From: Paenibacillus paeoniae
GTDB lineage: Bacteria; Bacillota; Bacilli; Paenibacillales; Paenibacillaceae
Reading direction: 5' to 3'
DNA: 64,000 nt
NCBI RefSeq assembly: GCF_003388735.1
Contig: NZ_QUBQ01000004.1
Location: 248,001 to 312,000, forward strand
Position 1 is the first letter of the stretch. Every line of letters starts with the position of its first letter. This document shows positions 29,027-37,794 of the stretch, in pieces. The position numbers and the translations under genes were made by a program. The notes beneath the pieces are model-generated. The model ran no database searches. It saw nothing but the letters and a program-made list of their open reading frames with translations, and was not told where the DNA came from.

Positions 29027-30394
29027 TTAATCATGGGAAACCGGGGGCGACAAGGGGAGCCTGACGATTACTTCCGTCCCTAGTCCCGCTTCGCTCCGCA
29101 GTTCGATATCCCCATGATGATGAGCGATGATTTTATGGACAATGGCTAGTCCAAGACCGTTGCCGCCACCACTACGTGAACGATCAGCTTTATAGAACCG
29201 CTCGAATACACGGCCAAGCTCCTCAGGAGACATGCCTCGCCCCGTATCACTCAAGGTGATCGTATGAGTAGTGGGCGTAGAAGTGAGCGCAATATGAATA
29301 CGGCCGCCTTCAGGCGTAAATTTGATGCTGTTGCCCAGCACATTGAGCCACACTTGGCTCAATTGATCCTCATCCGCAATAATACGGGCTGCCACGGGCA
29401 AATCTACTTCCACCTGAAGCCCTTTGGCTGACCATTGCGGCTCGCATGCGACAACGACTCGTCTAATCTGTTCATCGAGATGGTATGCCCGAGCCTCGAA
29501 CGGATGGTGATTGGAATCAAGTGAAGCCAGCTTCAGCAGATTATCGCCAAGTCTGGACAGCCTCTCACTCTCCGCCACAATAATATCGAGATAACGATCT
29601 CGCTTGTCGGCAGTCATCTGTTTATTATACCTAAGCGTTTTTGCGAATCCGGAAATGGAGGTCAAGGGAGTCTGAATCTCATGCGATACGTTAGAGACAA
29701 AATCCTGCCTCATCGTCTCCAACTCCTTAAGCTCCACCGCCATCTCATTAAAGCTTTGCGCCAGCGTCCCAATCTCATCCCCTCGCTTCATCCGCAGTGC
29801 TACATCGAAGTCGCCTTTAGCCAGACGCCTTGCGGCCGTTGTCAATCCTTTAAGAGGCTTCACCAGGTATCCTGCAGCAAAGAGTATGAGCAAGCTTCCA
29901 ATGAATAACACCAGGCCAAGAATGAACAGAAATAACCGGATAATGAGAACTTCATTCCTGGAGGAGGAAAGCAGCACCAACGCATACGACTCTTGTTTAT
30001 AGGAAATAGGAAGACCGATGAATGCCCCCTCTTTCTTGATCACCGCTTGATACGTCTCTCCGTCCAGCACTCTCTGCACGATTTCCCGTGAGAGATGAAC
30101 ATCGTAAGACTCATTAATGTCTCGATAGTCTGTTCCATCGCTGGAACGATCCAGTATTCGAACGGGATACGAGGTGAGCGAGGAGATATCGACGATGAAC
30201 CGTTCCAGGTCCTGTACATTCGTTTGTTCGTACAGGCTAATGATATGCTCGCCCGCAGTCCGCATCTCTTCCTGCTGTAGATCATTCAGATCCCTTTGGA
30301 ACAGAACGAACCCGATCAGAGCAGCCCCAACAATCGCCATGAGTATAATCGCCAGAAAGGTCAGGACGACACGGACATAAAGCGTCCTAATCAT
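29027..30394 (-). CDS. two-component sensor histidine kinase
   Basis: 455 aa. Two membrane helices (about 8-30 and 150-175) flank an extracellular sensor domain; then HAMP (about 175-225), HisKA with SNVSHEIQTPLTSISGF, and HATPase (NVLGNSIKFTPEG, DTGRGM, GGNGLGLAIV). The H-box has Q where R is usual. Its start overlaps the response regulator's stop by 4 nt, so they form one operon. Confidence 0.92.
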   Translation of the reverse strand: MIRTLYVRVVLTFLAIILMAIVGAALIGFVLFQRDLNDLQQEEMRTAGEHIISLYEQTNVQDLERFIVDISSLTSYPVRILDRSSDGTDYRDINESYDVHLSREIVQRVLDGETYQAVIKKEGAFIGLPISYKQESYALVLLSSSRNEVLIIRLFLFILGLVLFIGSLLILFAAGYLVKPLKGLTTAARRLAKGDFDVALRMKRGDEIGTLAQSFNEMAVELKELETMRQDFVSNVSHEIQTPLTSISGFAKTLRYNKQMTADKRDRYLDIIVAESERLSRLGDNLLKLASLDSNHHPFEARAYHLDEQIRRVVVACEPQWSAKGLQVEVDLPVAARIIADEDQLSQVWLNVLGNSIKFTPEGGRIHIALTSTPTTHTITLSDTGRGMSPEELGRVFERFYKADRSRSGGGNGLGLAIVHKIIAHHHGDIELRSEAGLGTEVIVRLPLSPPVSHD

Positions 30395-31068
30395 GGCTGG
30401 CTCACAACCCGGTAGCCGAGACCGCGAGCTGTCTCTATGCGGAATCCGTTGGACTCGTCCGCGAATCGCTCCCGAAGTCTTTTGATATGCACATCGACGG
30501 TTCGGTCGTCGCCCTCATACGCCATCCCCCATATATGCACGATAAGCTGTTCTCGCGTAAAGATTTGGCCGGGATGACAGGCCAGCTTGAACAGAAGCTC
30601 AAATTCCTTGAGCGGCAAAGTAAGCTCCTCCTCTCCACGCATCACCTTATAAGTCAAACGATTCAACACAATTCCGCCCAACTGAACAAGCTGCGAGAAA
30701 GCAATCCGGTACCGCTTAAGCAAAGCTTTTACTCGCAATACCAGCTCTGCCGGATCAAAGGGTTTGGTCAAATAATCGTCTGTTCCCAGCTGGAACCCCT
30801 TCACCTTCTGCCCCGTCTCGCCTTTCGCCGTGAGCATAAGAATTGGCATATCCCGTCCCCTGCTGCGGATTTCCTTGCATAACTCCCAGCCGTCCATCTG
30901 CGGCATCATAATATCGAGAATGATAAGATCAATTTCACTGTTCTGCACAATATCCAGTGCCTCGACGCCGTCGCCAGCCTCCACTGTTATAAACCCGGCA
31001 CTCTGCATATGCTCGCTAATCAGCTCGCGAATATGCGCATCGTCTTCTGCAATTAAGATGGTGGCCAT
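30391..31068 (-). CDS. OmpR family response regulator
   Basis: 225 aa. Receiver domain (residues 1-115; phosphoacceptor aspartate in LIILDIMMPQMDGW near 52, switch lysine in DYLTKPFDPAEL) and winged-helix DNA-binding domain (TLPLKEFELLFKLA, DDRTVDVHIKRLRERF, TARGLGYRV). First gene of the two-gene operon with the kinase. Divergent from the catalase gene across 99 bp, which makes the catalase a plausible target. Confidence 0.93.
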   Translation of the reverse strand: MATILIAEDDAHIRELISEHMQSAGFITVEAGDGVEALDIVQNSEIDLIILDIMMPQMDGWELCKEIRSRGRDMPILMLTAKGETGQKVKGFQLGTDDYLTKPFDPAELVLRVKALLKRYRIAFSQLVQLGGIVLNRLTYKVMRGEEELTLPLKEFELLFKLACHPGQIFTREQLIVHIWGMAYEGDDRTVDVHIKRLRERFADESNGFRIETARGLGYRVVSQP

Positions 31069-31167
31069 ACTCCATTCACTCCTTTATACAATGGATAATA
31101 GCATGGATGCCAAGCCTGAACCATAAGGTAATAGGGAGACAATCTTATAGAAATAGGAGGTAGAAAC

Positions 31168-32601
31168 ATGGTTGATCAAAACAGATTTCCTCGAAGGCCA
31201 TCCGTTCAGACATCGCAGCATGAGGCAAAAGATGGACAGCGCCAGAACCTCGCCTCTGCGCATTGGGCGGGTGACCAGCCAGCCGCGTTGCATTCGCAGA
31301 CAGTAGGAGAACGCGGGCCCGTATTGGAGCAAGACAGCGTGCTGCATGAGACGCTGGAGACTTTTGTACATGAGAAAATCATCGAAAGGCCGGTGCATGT
31401 GAAGGGCTATGGCGCCTTTGGCTACTTCGAGACTGTACACTCCATGACGCCGTATACCCAGCTTTCCTTTCTGCAAACCCCCGGCCAGCAGATTCCTGTC
31501 GCCGTAAGATTCTCACTGGCGGTAAGCAACCGGGGCACCCCAGATACATCCCGCAATGTGCGCGGCTTCGCCACCAAGTTCTATACCGACAAAGGGGTGT
31601 TCGATCTCATCTGCAACAACATCCCCGTCTTCTCCGTACGGGATGCCATCCGCTTCCCGGAGTCTATTAAGGCGTTCCTCCCCTCGCCCGAAAATAACCT
31701 GATTGATCCCGAACGATTCTGGAGCTTCATCGCCAGGGCACCGGAGTCGATCCATTTCCTGGTCTATCTCTACTCCGATGCAGGCACGGTCAAAAGTCTC
31801 CGCCATATCACCGGACATAGTGTCAACACGTATGTATGGAGGGATGCGCAAGGCGCCCGCACCTATGTGAAGTATCACTGGATGCCCGCGGCTGGCGTGC
31901 AATACATAGACCGCCAAGAAGCGGCCCGATTAAGCTCGGAAAATCCGGATTACGCCGGCAAGGATCTCTACGATGCCTTGGCATCAGGAAAAACCGTAGA
32001 ATACGAACTATATGTTCAGCTAATGAACCCGCAAGATGAGTCCATACTGCCTTTCGACCCGTTGGATGATACGAAGGTATGGGACGAACGCCTTTACCCG
32101 ATGAGACCGGCAGGCCGGCTGGTGCTGAACCGCAATCCGGATAACTATATGGAGCAGGTGGAGAAACTCGCCTTCTCACCTACTAATCTGCTCGAAGGCG
32201 CTGAGTTGTCGGATGACAAGATGCTTCAGGGGCGTGCCAATATTTATTGGGATTCGCAGCGCCGGCGGCTCGGACCCGACTTTCGCAAAATCCCTGTCAA
32301 TCATCAGGAGAATTGGACGCCCGCTAATATCATAACCAGCGGCGATGGACGCCATGTAGAAGGCCGCCTCCAGCGCTCTGAGATTCCGAAGCCCGACGAC
32401 TTCACGCAAGCCGGACAATATTATCTTGCCCTTTCTCCTGTACAGCAAGAGCATCTGGTCGATAATCTGGCCGCTGACCTTGCCGGCATCTCCCATGAGA
32501 CTCGCAGCATCGTGCTGAACTATCTGTCCCAAGCGTCGCCTGAGCTGGGAGAACGGGTGACACGACAAATACAACAAATGATCAAGGACAGCTCCAGCTA
32601 G
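31168..32601 (+). CDS. monofunctional heme catalase
   Basis: 477 aa, small-subunit size. Catalases dismutate hydrogen peroxide. Seen: distal histidine region ERPVHVKGYGAFGYF, AVRFSLAVSNRGTPDTSRN, FSVRDAIRFPE, and the proximal heme-tyrosine region KMLQGRANIYWDSQRRRLG. Several motifs are more divergent than in typical KatA (for example VKGYG instead of AKG-G, NIYWDSQRRR instead of FSYPDTQRYR). AGGAGGT precedes the ATG. Divergent from a two-component system. Confidence 0.92.
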   Translation: MVDQNRFPRRPSVQTSQHEAKDGQRQNLASAHWAGDQPAALHSQTVGERGPVLEQDSVLHETLETFVHEKIIERPVHVKGYGAFGYFETVHSMTPYTQLSFLQTPGQQIPVAVRFSLAVSNRGTPDTSRNVRGFATKFYTDKGVFDLICNNIPVFSVRDAIRFPESIKAFLPSPENNLIDPERFWSFIARAPESIHFLVYLYSDAGTVKSLRHITGHSVNTYVWRDAQGARTYVKYHWMPAAGVQYIDRQEAARLSSENPDYAGKDLYDALASGKTVEYELYVQLMNPQDESILPFDPLDDTKVWDERLYPMRPAGRLVLNRNPDNYMEQVEKLAFSPTNLLEGAELSDDKMLQGRANIYWDSQRRRLGPDFRKIPVNHQENWTPANIITSGDGRHVEGRLQRSEIPKPDDFTQAGQYYLALSPVQQEHLVDNLAADLAGISHETRSIVLNYLSQASPELGERVTRQIQQMIKDSSS

Positions 32602-32973
32602 AAAACATCGTCGGCAGCTCCCGATACACTTCCAGCCTTGCAGGCTGAATCAATAGAACTGCACCCCCATGGTCTTCATCCGACGAACGCTGCTGCTTTG
32701 CTTGATCGTATTATTCCGAGCGGCTTGAAAGGTTTGCTGCCCACCTGCCCTATCGTGGTCCAACCCATGGTCATAGCGCTAACGCCCTTATGGGCTGTTA
32801 ATCCGCTATGACTATTTGACATGTCCAACGATCGCTTGAGCTGGAGTCGACTGTTGATGTCAGCTCCTGCAAAGCTGCTTATTTACCATTGCAAAAGGGA
32901 TCGCGGAACCTTTGAATTACGTCATGCATATAGTGGCGGAGTACATGTAATTTGTGAAGAAATGAGGGTCTCT
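32602..32973. other. 372 bp gene-free stretch with a minus-strand open frame remnant
   Basis: No recognised gene. On the minus strand an uninterrupted frame runs from about 32868 to a TGA at 32671 (about 65 codons, containing SGLTAHKGVSAMTMGWT) without a ribosome site. I cannot place it in a family; it may be a remnant of a mobile element at the left edge of the AT-rich sugar block. Confidence 0.35.
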
Positions 32974-33573
32974 ATGAAATTCAGTTTTATAAGCCCGGTT
33001 TACAACAGTGAACAATGGATTAGAACCATGTTAGATAGCATTCCCAAAGAATATGCTGATGAAATTATCGTATGTGATGACGGCTCCAGCGATGGAACCC
33101 TAGCCATTCTGCAAGAATATCAAAAAGGTTGTCCTCAGTTAAATATATTACTTAACGAAAAAAATATGGGCGCCAGTTATTCTTATAACCGCTGTATAGA
33201 GGCCGCAACCGGCGACTACGTTGGAATCATTGATAGCGATGATATGTATTTGCCTACAATTCGGGATGTGCTGGCACAAGTAGATGGTCAATATGACTTT
33301 TATTACTACAACATGCTCACCAAATTGGGCCTTCCTTTTGTGATAACCGAGGATAATCGATATGGCTGGTGTGGGCAGTTCAAAATCATTCGCAGAAGCT
33401 TTATTGGCGATGCCAGATTTACCGTTAGAAGCGATATGGCGGGGGATTGCGATTTTAATAGAGCCTTGCTTAATCGAAACCCAAGCCGCAATTACACGGG
33501 CATTTTCGCTTATTGGTACAATTACCCGCGGACAAATTCTGAATACGATTTATATCAACGAGGATTGAAATAA
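32974..33573 (+). CDS. family 2 glycosyltransferase, short
   Basis: 199 aa. GT-A fold: FISPVYNSEQWIRTMLDSI, IVCDDGSSDGTLAIL, and the metal-binding GDYVGIIDSDDMYL. It is short for the family and lacks a long C-terminal domain. AT-rich compared with flanking genes. Start chosen at ATG 32974, with GAGGG 7-8 nt upstream; earlier in-frame starts add non-homologous sequence. First of three sugar genes. The acceptor could be a surface polymer; a peptide acceptor is a speculative alternative because a peptide gene follows the block. Confidence 0.85.
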   Translation: MKFSFISPVYNSEQWIRTMLDSIPKEYADEIIVCDDGSSDGTLAILQEYQKGCPQLNILLNEKNMGASYSYNRCIEAATGDYVGIIDSDDMYLPTIRDVLAQVDGQYDFYYYNMLTKLGLPFVITEDNRYGWCGQFKIIRRSFIGDARFTVRSDMAGDCDFNRALLNRNPSRNYTGIFAYWYNYPRTNSEYDLYQRGLK

Positions 33574-33602
33574 GTCTCTTCAAGGGAAGGTGCCGGGCTA
33601 TC

Positions 33603-34622
33603 ATGTTTACAGATAAAACGTTGCTCATCACAGGCGGTACGGGTTCATTTGGCAATGTGGTATTGGAACGGTTTTTAAATACGGATATTAAGGAAATCCG
33701 GATATTCTCCCGAGATGAAAAGAAGCAAGATGACATGCGTACGTTGTATAAAAACAATAAAATCAAGTTTTTCATTGGGGATGTACGGGATATTAGCAGT
33801 GTAAATACGGCCATGTTCGATGTGGATTATGTGTTTCACGCTGCTGCCCTTAAGCAAGTTCCATCCTGTGAATTTTTCCCGCTGGAAGCGGTCAAAACCA
33901 ATGTGCTGGGAACAGACAATGTACTGACTGCAGCGATACAAGCAGGTGTGAAAAAAGTCATCTGTCTGTCTACCGACAAAGCCGCTTATCCCGTAAATGC
34001 AATGGGCATTTCAAAAGCGATGATGGAGAAAACATTCATTGCCAAATCCAGAATGGTCTCTCCAGACAAAACCTTAATCTGCGGTACGAGATACGGGAAC
34101 GTCATGGCCTCTCGCGGCTCTGTCATCCCCTTATTCATCGAACAGATTAAAGCCGGAAAACCAATTACGATAACGGATCCCAAAATGACGCGATTTATTA
34201 TGAGTCTTGAAGAAGCCGTTGAACTGGTGTTATATGCCTTCCATCATGCATCGAACGGGGACATCATGGTTCAGAAATCTCCGTCTTCTTATATTGGTGA
34301 TTTAGCGCAAGCATTGAAAGAATTATTTGGCGCGAATAATAATATCGAAGTAATTGGAACACGTCACGGCGAGAAAGTTTACGAGGTGCTGCTAACCAAA
34401 GAAGAGGCGGCGAAAGCGGTTGAGCTGGATCATTTCTACCGGGTCCCTTCAGACAATCGTGATTTGAACTATGGGAAATATCTTGAAGACGGGTCACATA
34501 AAATTATGTTAACCGATGAATACAACTCGAATAACACCAAGATTCTTTCTGTCCCTGAAATCAAAGAAAAGCTGTTACAACTGGCGTTCGTTCAAGAAGA
34601 GCTTCGCGCATGGAAGGGTTGA
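33603..34622 (+). CDS. UDP-N-acetylglucosamine 4,6-dehydratase-type epimerase
   Basis: 339 aa, CapE/FnlA/WbjB-like short-chain dehydrogenase. Seen: ITGGTGSFGNVVL (nucleotide binding), FHAAALKQVPSCEFFP, the STDKAAYPVNAMGISK stretch (in this group the catalytic triad uses an M-x-x-x-K variant; here M-G-I-S-K), and RYGNVMASRGSV. The family makes 4-keto-6-deoxy sugars from UDP-GlcNAc for FucNAc, QuiNAc or related sugars. ATG follows GGAAGGTG-like sequence. Co-transcribed with both neighbours. Confidence 0.9.
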   Translation: MFTDKTLLITGGTGSFGNVVLERFLNTDIKEIRIFSRDEKKQDDMRTLYKNNKIKFFIGDVRDISSVNTAMFDVDYVFHAAALKQVPSCEFFPLEAVKTNVLGTDNVLTAAIQAGVKKVICLSTDKAAYPVNAMGISKAMMEKTFIAKSRMVSPDKTLICGTRYGNVMASRGSVIPLFIEQIKAGKPITITDPKMTRFIMSLEEAVELVLYAFHHASNGDIMVQKSPSSYIGDLAQALKELFGANNNIEVIGTRHGEKVYEVLLTKEEAAKAVELDHFYRVPSDNRDLNYGKYLEDGSHKIMLTDEYNSNNTKILSVPEIKEKLLQLAFVQEELRAWKG

Positions 34623-34627
34623 ACAAG

Positions 34628-35485
34628 ATGAAATTTTTGGTTCTTGGCGCAACGGGCATGGCAGGTCACACCATCTCCTTATATTTGCATGAGAGAGGAC
34701 ATGAAGTTACTACCCACTCCAGAACGACATTCCCCTATGGCTATAATCAAAATGGCGACCTCTCCGATCCATCCGTGCTGAAATCTATACTGTCTGAACA
34801 CTATGATGTCATTATTAATTGTATCGGTGTCTTAAACGACGCATGCGATCGTGATCCATTACGGGCCGTCTATCTCAATACTTATTTGCCTCATTTAATT
34901 GTTGATTTGCTGAAAAATAGACAAACCAGACTTTTTCATATGAGTACGGATTGCGTTTTTTCGGGTAAAGCGGCACCCTATAGTGAACAAAGCTTACGTG
35001 ATGGTGAAACTTTTTATGATCGAACAAAGGCTTTAGGAGAAATAGATAACCATCTTCATTTAACCTTTCGAAATTCAATTATAGGTCCAGACATGAAAAG
35101 GGACGGGATTGGTTTGTTCAATTGGTTCATGAAGCAATCCGGGACTATACACGGGTACACCCGTGCTATCTGGACAGGGGTTACTACATTAACTTTGGCT
35201 AAAGCTATGGAACGCGCAGCGACAGAACCTATAACAGGAATCTATAATCTAGTAAACAATGCGAGTATCTGTAAGCTGGATTTATTGCATCTTTTCAATC
35301 AGCATTTTAAGTCGAATGATTTAAACATTTTACCTTCGGACGCTGTGAATCTGGATAAAACATTACGAAATAACCGTGATGATTTTTCGTTCCAAGTACC
35401 AAGCTACGAACAAATGATTATCGAAATGAAAGAATGGATCGACTCACACCCTCATTTATATCCCCATTATTCCGATAAACATTAA
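34628..35485 (+). CDS. RmlD-like NAD-dependent sugar reductase
   Basis: 285 aa SDR. Seen: FLVLGATGMAGHTISLYL (Rossmann), HMSTDCVFSGKAAPY, and Y-x-x-x-K in FYDRTKALGE. The pairing with the upstream dehydratase implies reduction of the 4-keto group, giving a UDP-6-deoxy-HexNAc such as QuiNAc or an intermediate of L-FucNAc (inference). It lacks the cupin domain of CapF/FnlB. Start chosen at ATG 34628, 5 bp after the previous stop, with GGAAGG upstream. Confidence 0.85.
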   Translation: MKFLVLGATGMAGHTISLYLHERGHEVTTHSRTTFPYGYNQNGDLSDPSVLKSILSEHYDVIINCIGVLNDACDRDPLRAVYLNTYLPHLIVDLLKNRQTRLFHMSTDCVFSGKAAPYSEQSLRDGETFYDRTKALGEIDNHLHLTFRNSIIGPDMKRDGIGLFNWFMKQSGTIHGYTRAIWTGVTTLTLAKAMERAATEPITGIYNLVNNASICKLDLLHLFNQHFKSNDLNILPSDAVNLDKTLRNNRDDFSFQVPSYEQMIIEMKEWIDSHPHLYPHYSDKH

Positions 35486-35530
35486 ATTAGCCTCTCGAAG
35501 CAATTTTAAACCCTATTTATTGTAAAATAG

Positions 35531-35559
35531 TTGACAATTTCATCTTCATTTAATAAAAT
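35531..35559 (+). promoter_or_regulatory. sigma-A promoter of peptide gene 3
   Basis: TTGACA at 35531-35536, 17 bp spacer, TAAAAT at 35554-35559. Flanking TGTAAAATAG and the leader match copy 2 closely. Confidence 0.85.
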
Positions 35560-35650
35560 TTACATTGTAACCATAATATACAATACTTGTTCGAAACGCT
35601 TCTTCACTTCTCTTACAAGTGAATTTCCTGGGTAAAGGAGGTGAATCGAA

Positions 35651-35785
35651 ATGGCATGCACTGGCTGTATTAGAGAGTTCTCTTCCTGTACCGCTCAAGA
35701 ATGTACAAATGGAAAAAGACTTCAGTACTTGGTATGCGCGCAAAGTGGCAGCACTTGTGTAACCCCTGAAGGCTGCATTTGTTAA
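35651..35785 (+). CDS. leaderless 8-cysteine small peptide, copy 3
   Basis: 44 aa with the same eight cysteine positions as copies 1 and 2 and the same CTNGKRLQY core as copy 1; differs from copy 1 at residues 4, 5, 14, 27 and 37. AAAGGAGGTGA precedes the ATG. It stands alone 15 kb from the exporter operon, so its export would depend on that operon in trans. It directly follows the sugar block, separated by its own promoter. Confidence 0.85.
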   Translation: MACTGCIREFSSCTAQECTNGKRLQYLVCAQSGSTCVTPEGCIC

Positions 35786-35816
35786 TCTCCTAGTCTCTTA
35801 ACCTCATGTTCTTAAG

Positions 35817-35868
35817 TATGCGGGCTGCTTATGCCCCATCTTTGAAAACGCATACTCTAGCCCGCATA
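35817..35868 (+). ncRNA. conserved hairpin after peptide gene 3
   Basis: Stem TATGCGGGCT (35817-35826) with 35859-35868, 10 bp perfect, plus an inner 5 bp TATGC/GCATA stem across an internal loop. The loop CATCTTTGAAAACGCAT matches that of copy 1. No T-run follows. Confidence 0.65.
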
Positions 35869-36048
35869 TCAGCACTATACATACCGTAAACCACTTCCTC
35901 CTCCTATGCTTATACACGCAGACCTGAAATCTCATGACTCGTATCTATTACGACTACCTCATTATGAATATACTTAAAACGGATAAATTTATAAACTATT
36001 CTATTTACACACTTTTAATTAAATTAATAATTAATAATTGTAAAATAG

Positions 36049-36077
36049 ATGATCATTTCCTCTCTATTAAATAAAAT
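36049..36077 (+). promoter_or_regulatory. decayed promoter of peptide copy 4
   Basis: TAAAAT at 36072-36077 is kept with the 17 bp spacer, but the -35 box reads ATGATC instead of TTGACA. TGTAAAATAG lies before it as in the other copies. Confidence 0.6.
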
Positions 36078-36167
36078 TCTCATTTTACCCACAGCATACA
36101 ATATTTATTCAAGGAATCCCTCGCATCTGTAATAAATATATTTTTGAAATGAAGGAGGTGAATCGAA

Positions 36168-36301
36168 AAGACATGCTCCAACTGCATTAGTGAGTTCTCT
36201 AGCTGTTCTTCTCAAGTATGTACGAATGGAAAAAAATTCAGTACTTAATTTGTGCACAAGACGAAAGCATGTGTACAACCCCCGAGGGCTGCTTTTGTTA
36301 A
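36168..36301 (+). pseudogene. 8-cysteine peptide copy 4, inactivated
   Basis: The aligned frame keeps all eight cysteines, but the start codon is AAG in place of ATG, and a one-base deletion near 36236 shifts the frame into an early TAA. The ribosome site GAAGGAGGTGA is still perfect. After the shift the original frame resumes with CAQDESMCTTPEGCFC-like codons and a TAA. Downstream text (TTTAGCATAGCAT) matches copy 2, so copies 2 and 4 probably share a recent duplication. Confidence 0.85.
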
Positions 36302-36330
36302 CAATTAGCCGTTTAGCATAGCATAATCAA

Positions 36331-36383
36331 ATAGGCGAACTACAAATGCCCTTTCCTTGAAAGTGCATTTGTAGTTCGCCTAT
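36331..36383 (+). ncRNA. conserved hairpin after peptide copy 4
   Basis: A perfect 19 bp stem (36331-36349 with 36365-36383) with a 15 nt loop containing CTTGAAAG. The structure outlived the gene, or decay is recent. Confidence 0.65.
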
Positions 36384-36400
36384 CCGTATTTTATAGACAA

Positions 36401-36456
36401 ATACCGATTAATCATCCCTGTAGATACATAGCTATCGTATTGAAGCTCGCCTTGAT
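36401..36456 (+). pseudogene. remnant of a second redoxin 1 gene
   Basis: 36401-36427 aligns with 21351-21377 (21 of 27 bases by hand) and 36431-36456 with 21431-21456 (22 of 26), with about 50 bases lost in between. It sits after the hairpin of copy 4 in the same order as in the intact locus, so the ancestral duplicate contained peptide, hairpin and redoxin. Confidence 0.7.
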
Positions 36457-36627
36457 CTTAGCTTTTTTGAAGAATGTCAAAGCAAATCGTGCTTTCAAAT
36501 ACTGTACATTAACTTGGACGTTCAGATTCTTATCATTCGATAAATTCAAGCAAATTTATCTGAGCGAACGTTGGATATCAATGAACCACGGGTCCCCCTA
36601 TCTTGTCTATTCTGTAGGAGGTGAGCG

Positions 36628-36946
36628 ATGTTGGACTACCAACATTTGAAATACGTTATTGATATGGATGCCCAAACGCTGGAATCTCTCATGCAAGACT
36701 ACGGGCAAGAGGTATGGAACTATGCCTTCCTCATCTGTCGCAGTCGCAGTATGGCGCCAAGTATTCAGCCTGCCCGCAAAGCATCGTGAGGTGCTGCTGC
36801 TTCACGCGAGACATCAATTACCGTTGAGCGAGATCGCCTCGCTGCTCGACATTCCGGAGGGAACCGTGAAGTCAAGAGTGTATATGGCTCGCCAGAAACT
36901 ATCCAAACTGCTGAAGGAGGATGACGCGCATGAACAATTGGTATGA
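36628..36946 (+). pseudogene. ECF sigma factor, internally deleted
   Basis: Starts normally behind TAGGAGGTGAGCG with MLDYQHLKYVIDMDAQTLES and ends with a good region 4 (LPAKHREVLLLHARHQLPLS, then EIASLLDIPEGTVKSRVYMA), but region 2 and the linker are missing and the two halves are in different frames; the break lies near 36755-36765. Unless a frameshift product is made, no functional sigma factor results. The anti-sigma-like gene overlaps its end and remains open. Confidence 0.85.
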
Positions 36947-37718
36947 TGACTTAAAATCGGATCAGCCGCTCCGATCCCGCACATTCACAGATAAGATGGC
37001 TGCAGATGTACATAGTCGGGCCCTTGGCAAGTCGACAAAGCAAGCTTTATCTTGGTCAAGGCGGCGAATACTTGGAGCGGTTATGATGGTCGCGGCACTC
37101 TGCTTCATCGTCTTCTTCACGAATATGCCGGAGAAGGAACTCCCAGCGGACCTGACTTCCCATGCCGGAATAGTAAGCTATGGGCTCGACTGGGAAATTC
37201 GTGATTTGCTCATTAACTTCCGAAGCAAGACCGGCTGGAAGAAGCAAATTTTACTCGAGAAGCCGCTTCCTGACAACCAGGTTATCATCTACTCGGTCAT
37301 GCCCAAGGAATCAGGCCTCAAGGGCAACGTCTACATCGATATATTGCAATGGAAGGACTATGGCGGGAGCAAGGCGGTAGGGACAGGTCTCGACGGCTGG
37401 TCGCATCTGTTCAGCGTGGACGATCTGCGTACAGATATAGCGATTATGAATGACGTATATATGGGACCTATAACAACAATCGGCAATATGTACTTGTTTA
37501 CTGGAAAAGTATCATACGATATGGAAGGCATTCGTCTCCTTGATGATTCCGGCAACCATTGGGATGCGGAAATGATTATTCAAAGCGACGTGACCGATAA
37601 ATACTGGTTTGCAATCATGCCCGCAACCGCCAATCTGGAGGATTATAAGGTGGCGGCGCTTGATAAGAAAGGCAAAGTCATAGCGACCAATAAGTATTGG
37701 CTTCCCGGCGCAGAGTAA
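36930..37718 (+). CDS. membrane protein, probable anti-sigma factor
   Basis: 262 aa. About 50 cytoplasmic residues, one membrane helix (about 48-65, RRILGAVMMVAALCFIVFF), then an extracellular domain of about 195 residues. Directly follows, and overlaps, the broken ECF sigma gene, the normal place for a cognate anti-sigma. There is no recognisable zinc motif. ATG 36930 has GGAGG 9 nt upstream. With its sigma partner lost it may have no role now. Confidence 0.7.
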   Translation: MNNWYDDLKSDQPLRSRTFTDKMAADVHSRALGKSTKQALSWSRRRILGAVMMVAALCFIVFFTNMPEKELPADLTSHAGIVSYGLDWEIRDLLINFRSKTGWKKQILLEKPLPDNQVIIYSVMPKESGLKGNVYIDILQWKDYGGSKAVGTGLDGWSHLFSVDDLRTDIAIMNDVYMGPITTIGNMYLFTGKVSYDMEGIRLLDDSGNHWDAEMIIQSDVTDKYWFAIMPATANLEDYKVAALDKKGKVIATNKYWLPGAE

Positions 37719-37794
37719 GACATGCCTCTGCCCGGAGCTCTCCTTATGGAACGAAGCCCCTTCTGTCCACTCTGGCAGCAGGGGCTATCTATTA

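Noticed and set aside
32671..32868. Minus-strand 65-codon frame as a real gene
   Set aside because: Open and non-random looking, but no ribosome site, no start in context and no family I can name; kept only as a possible remnant.
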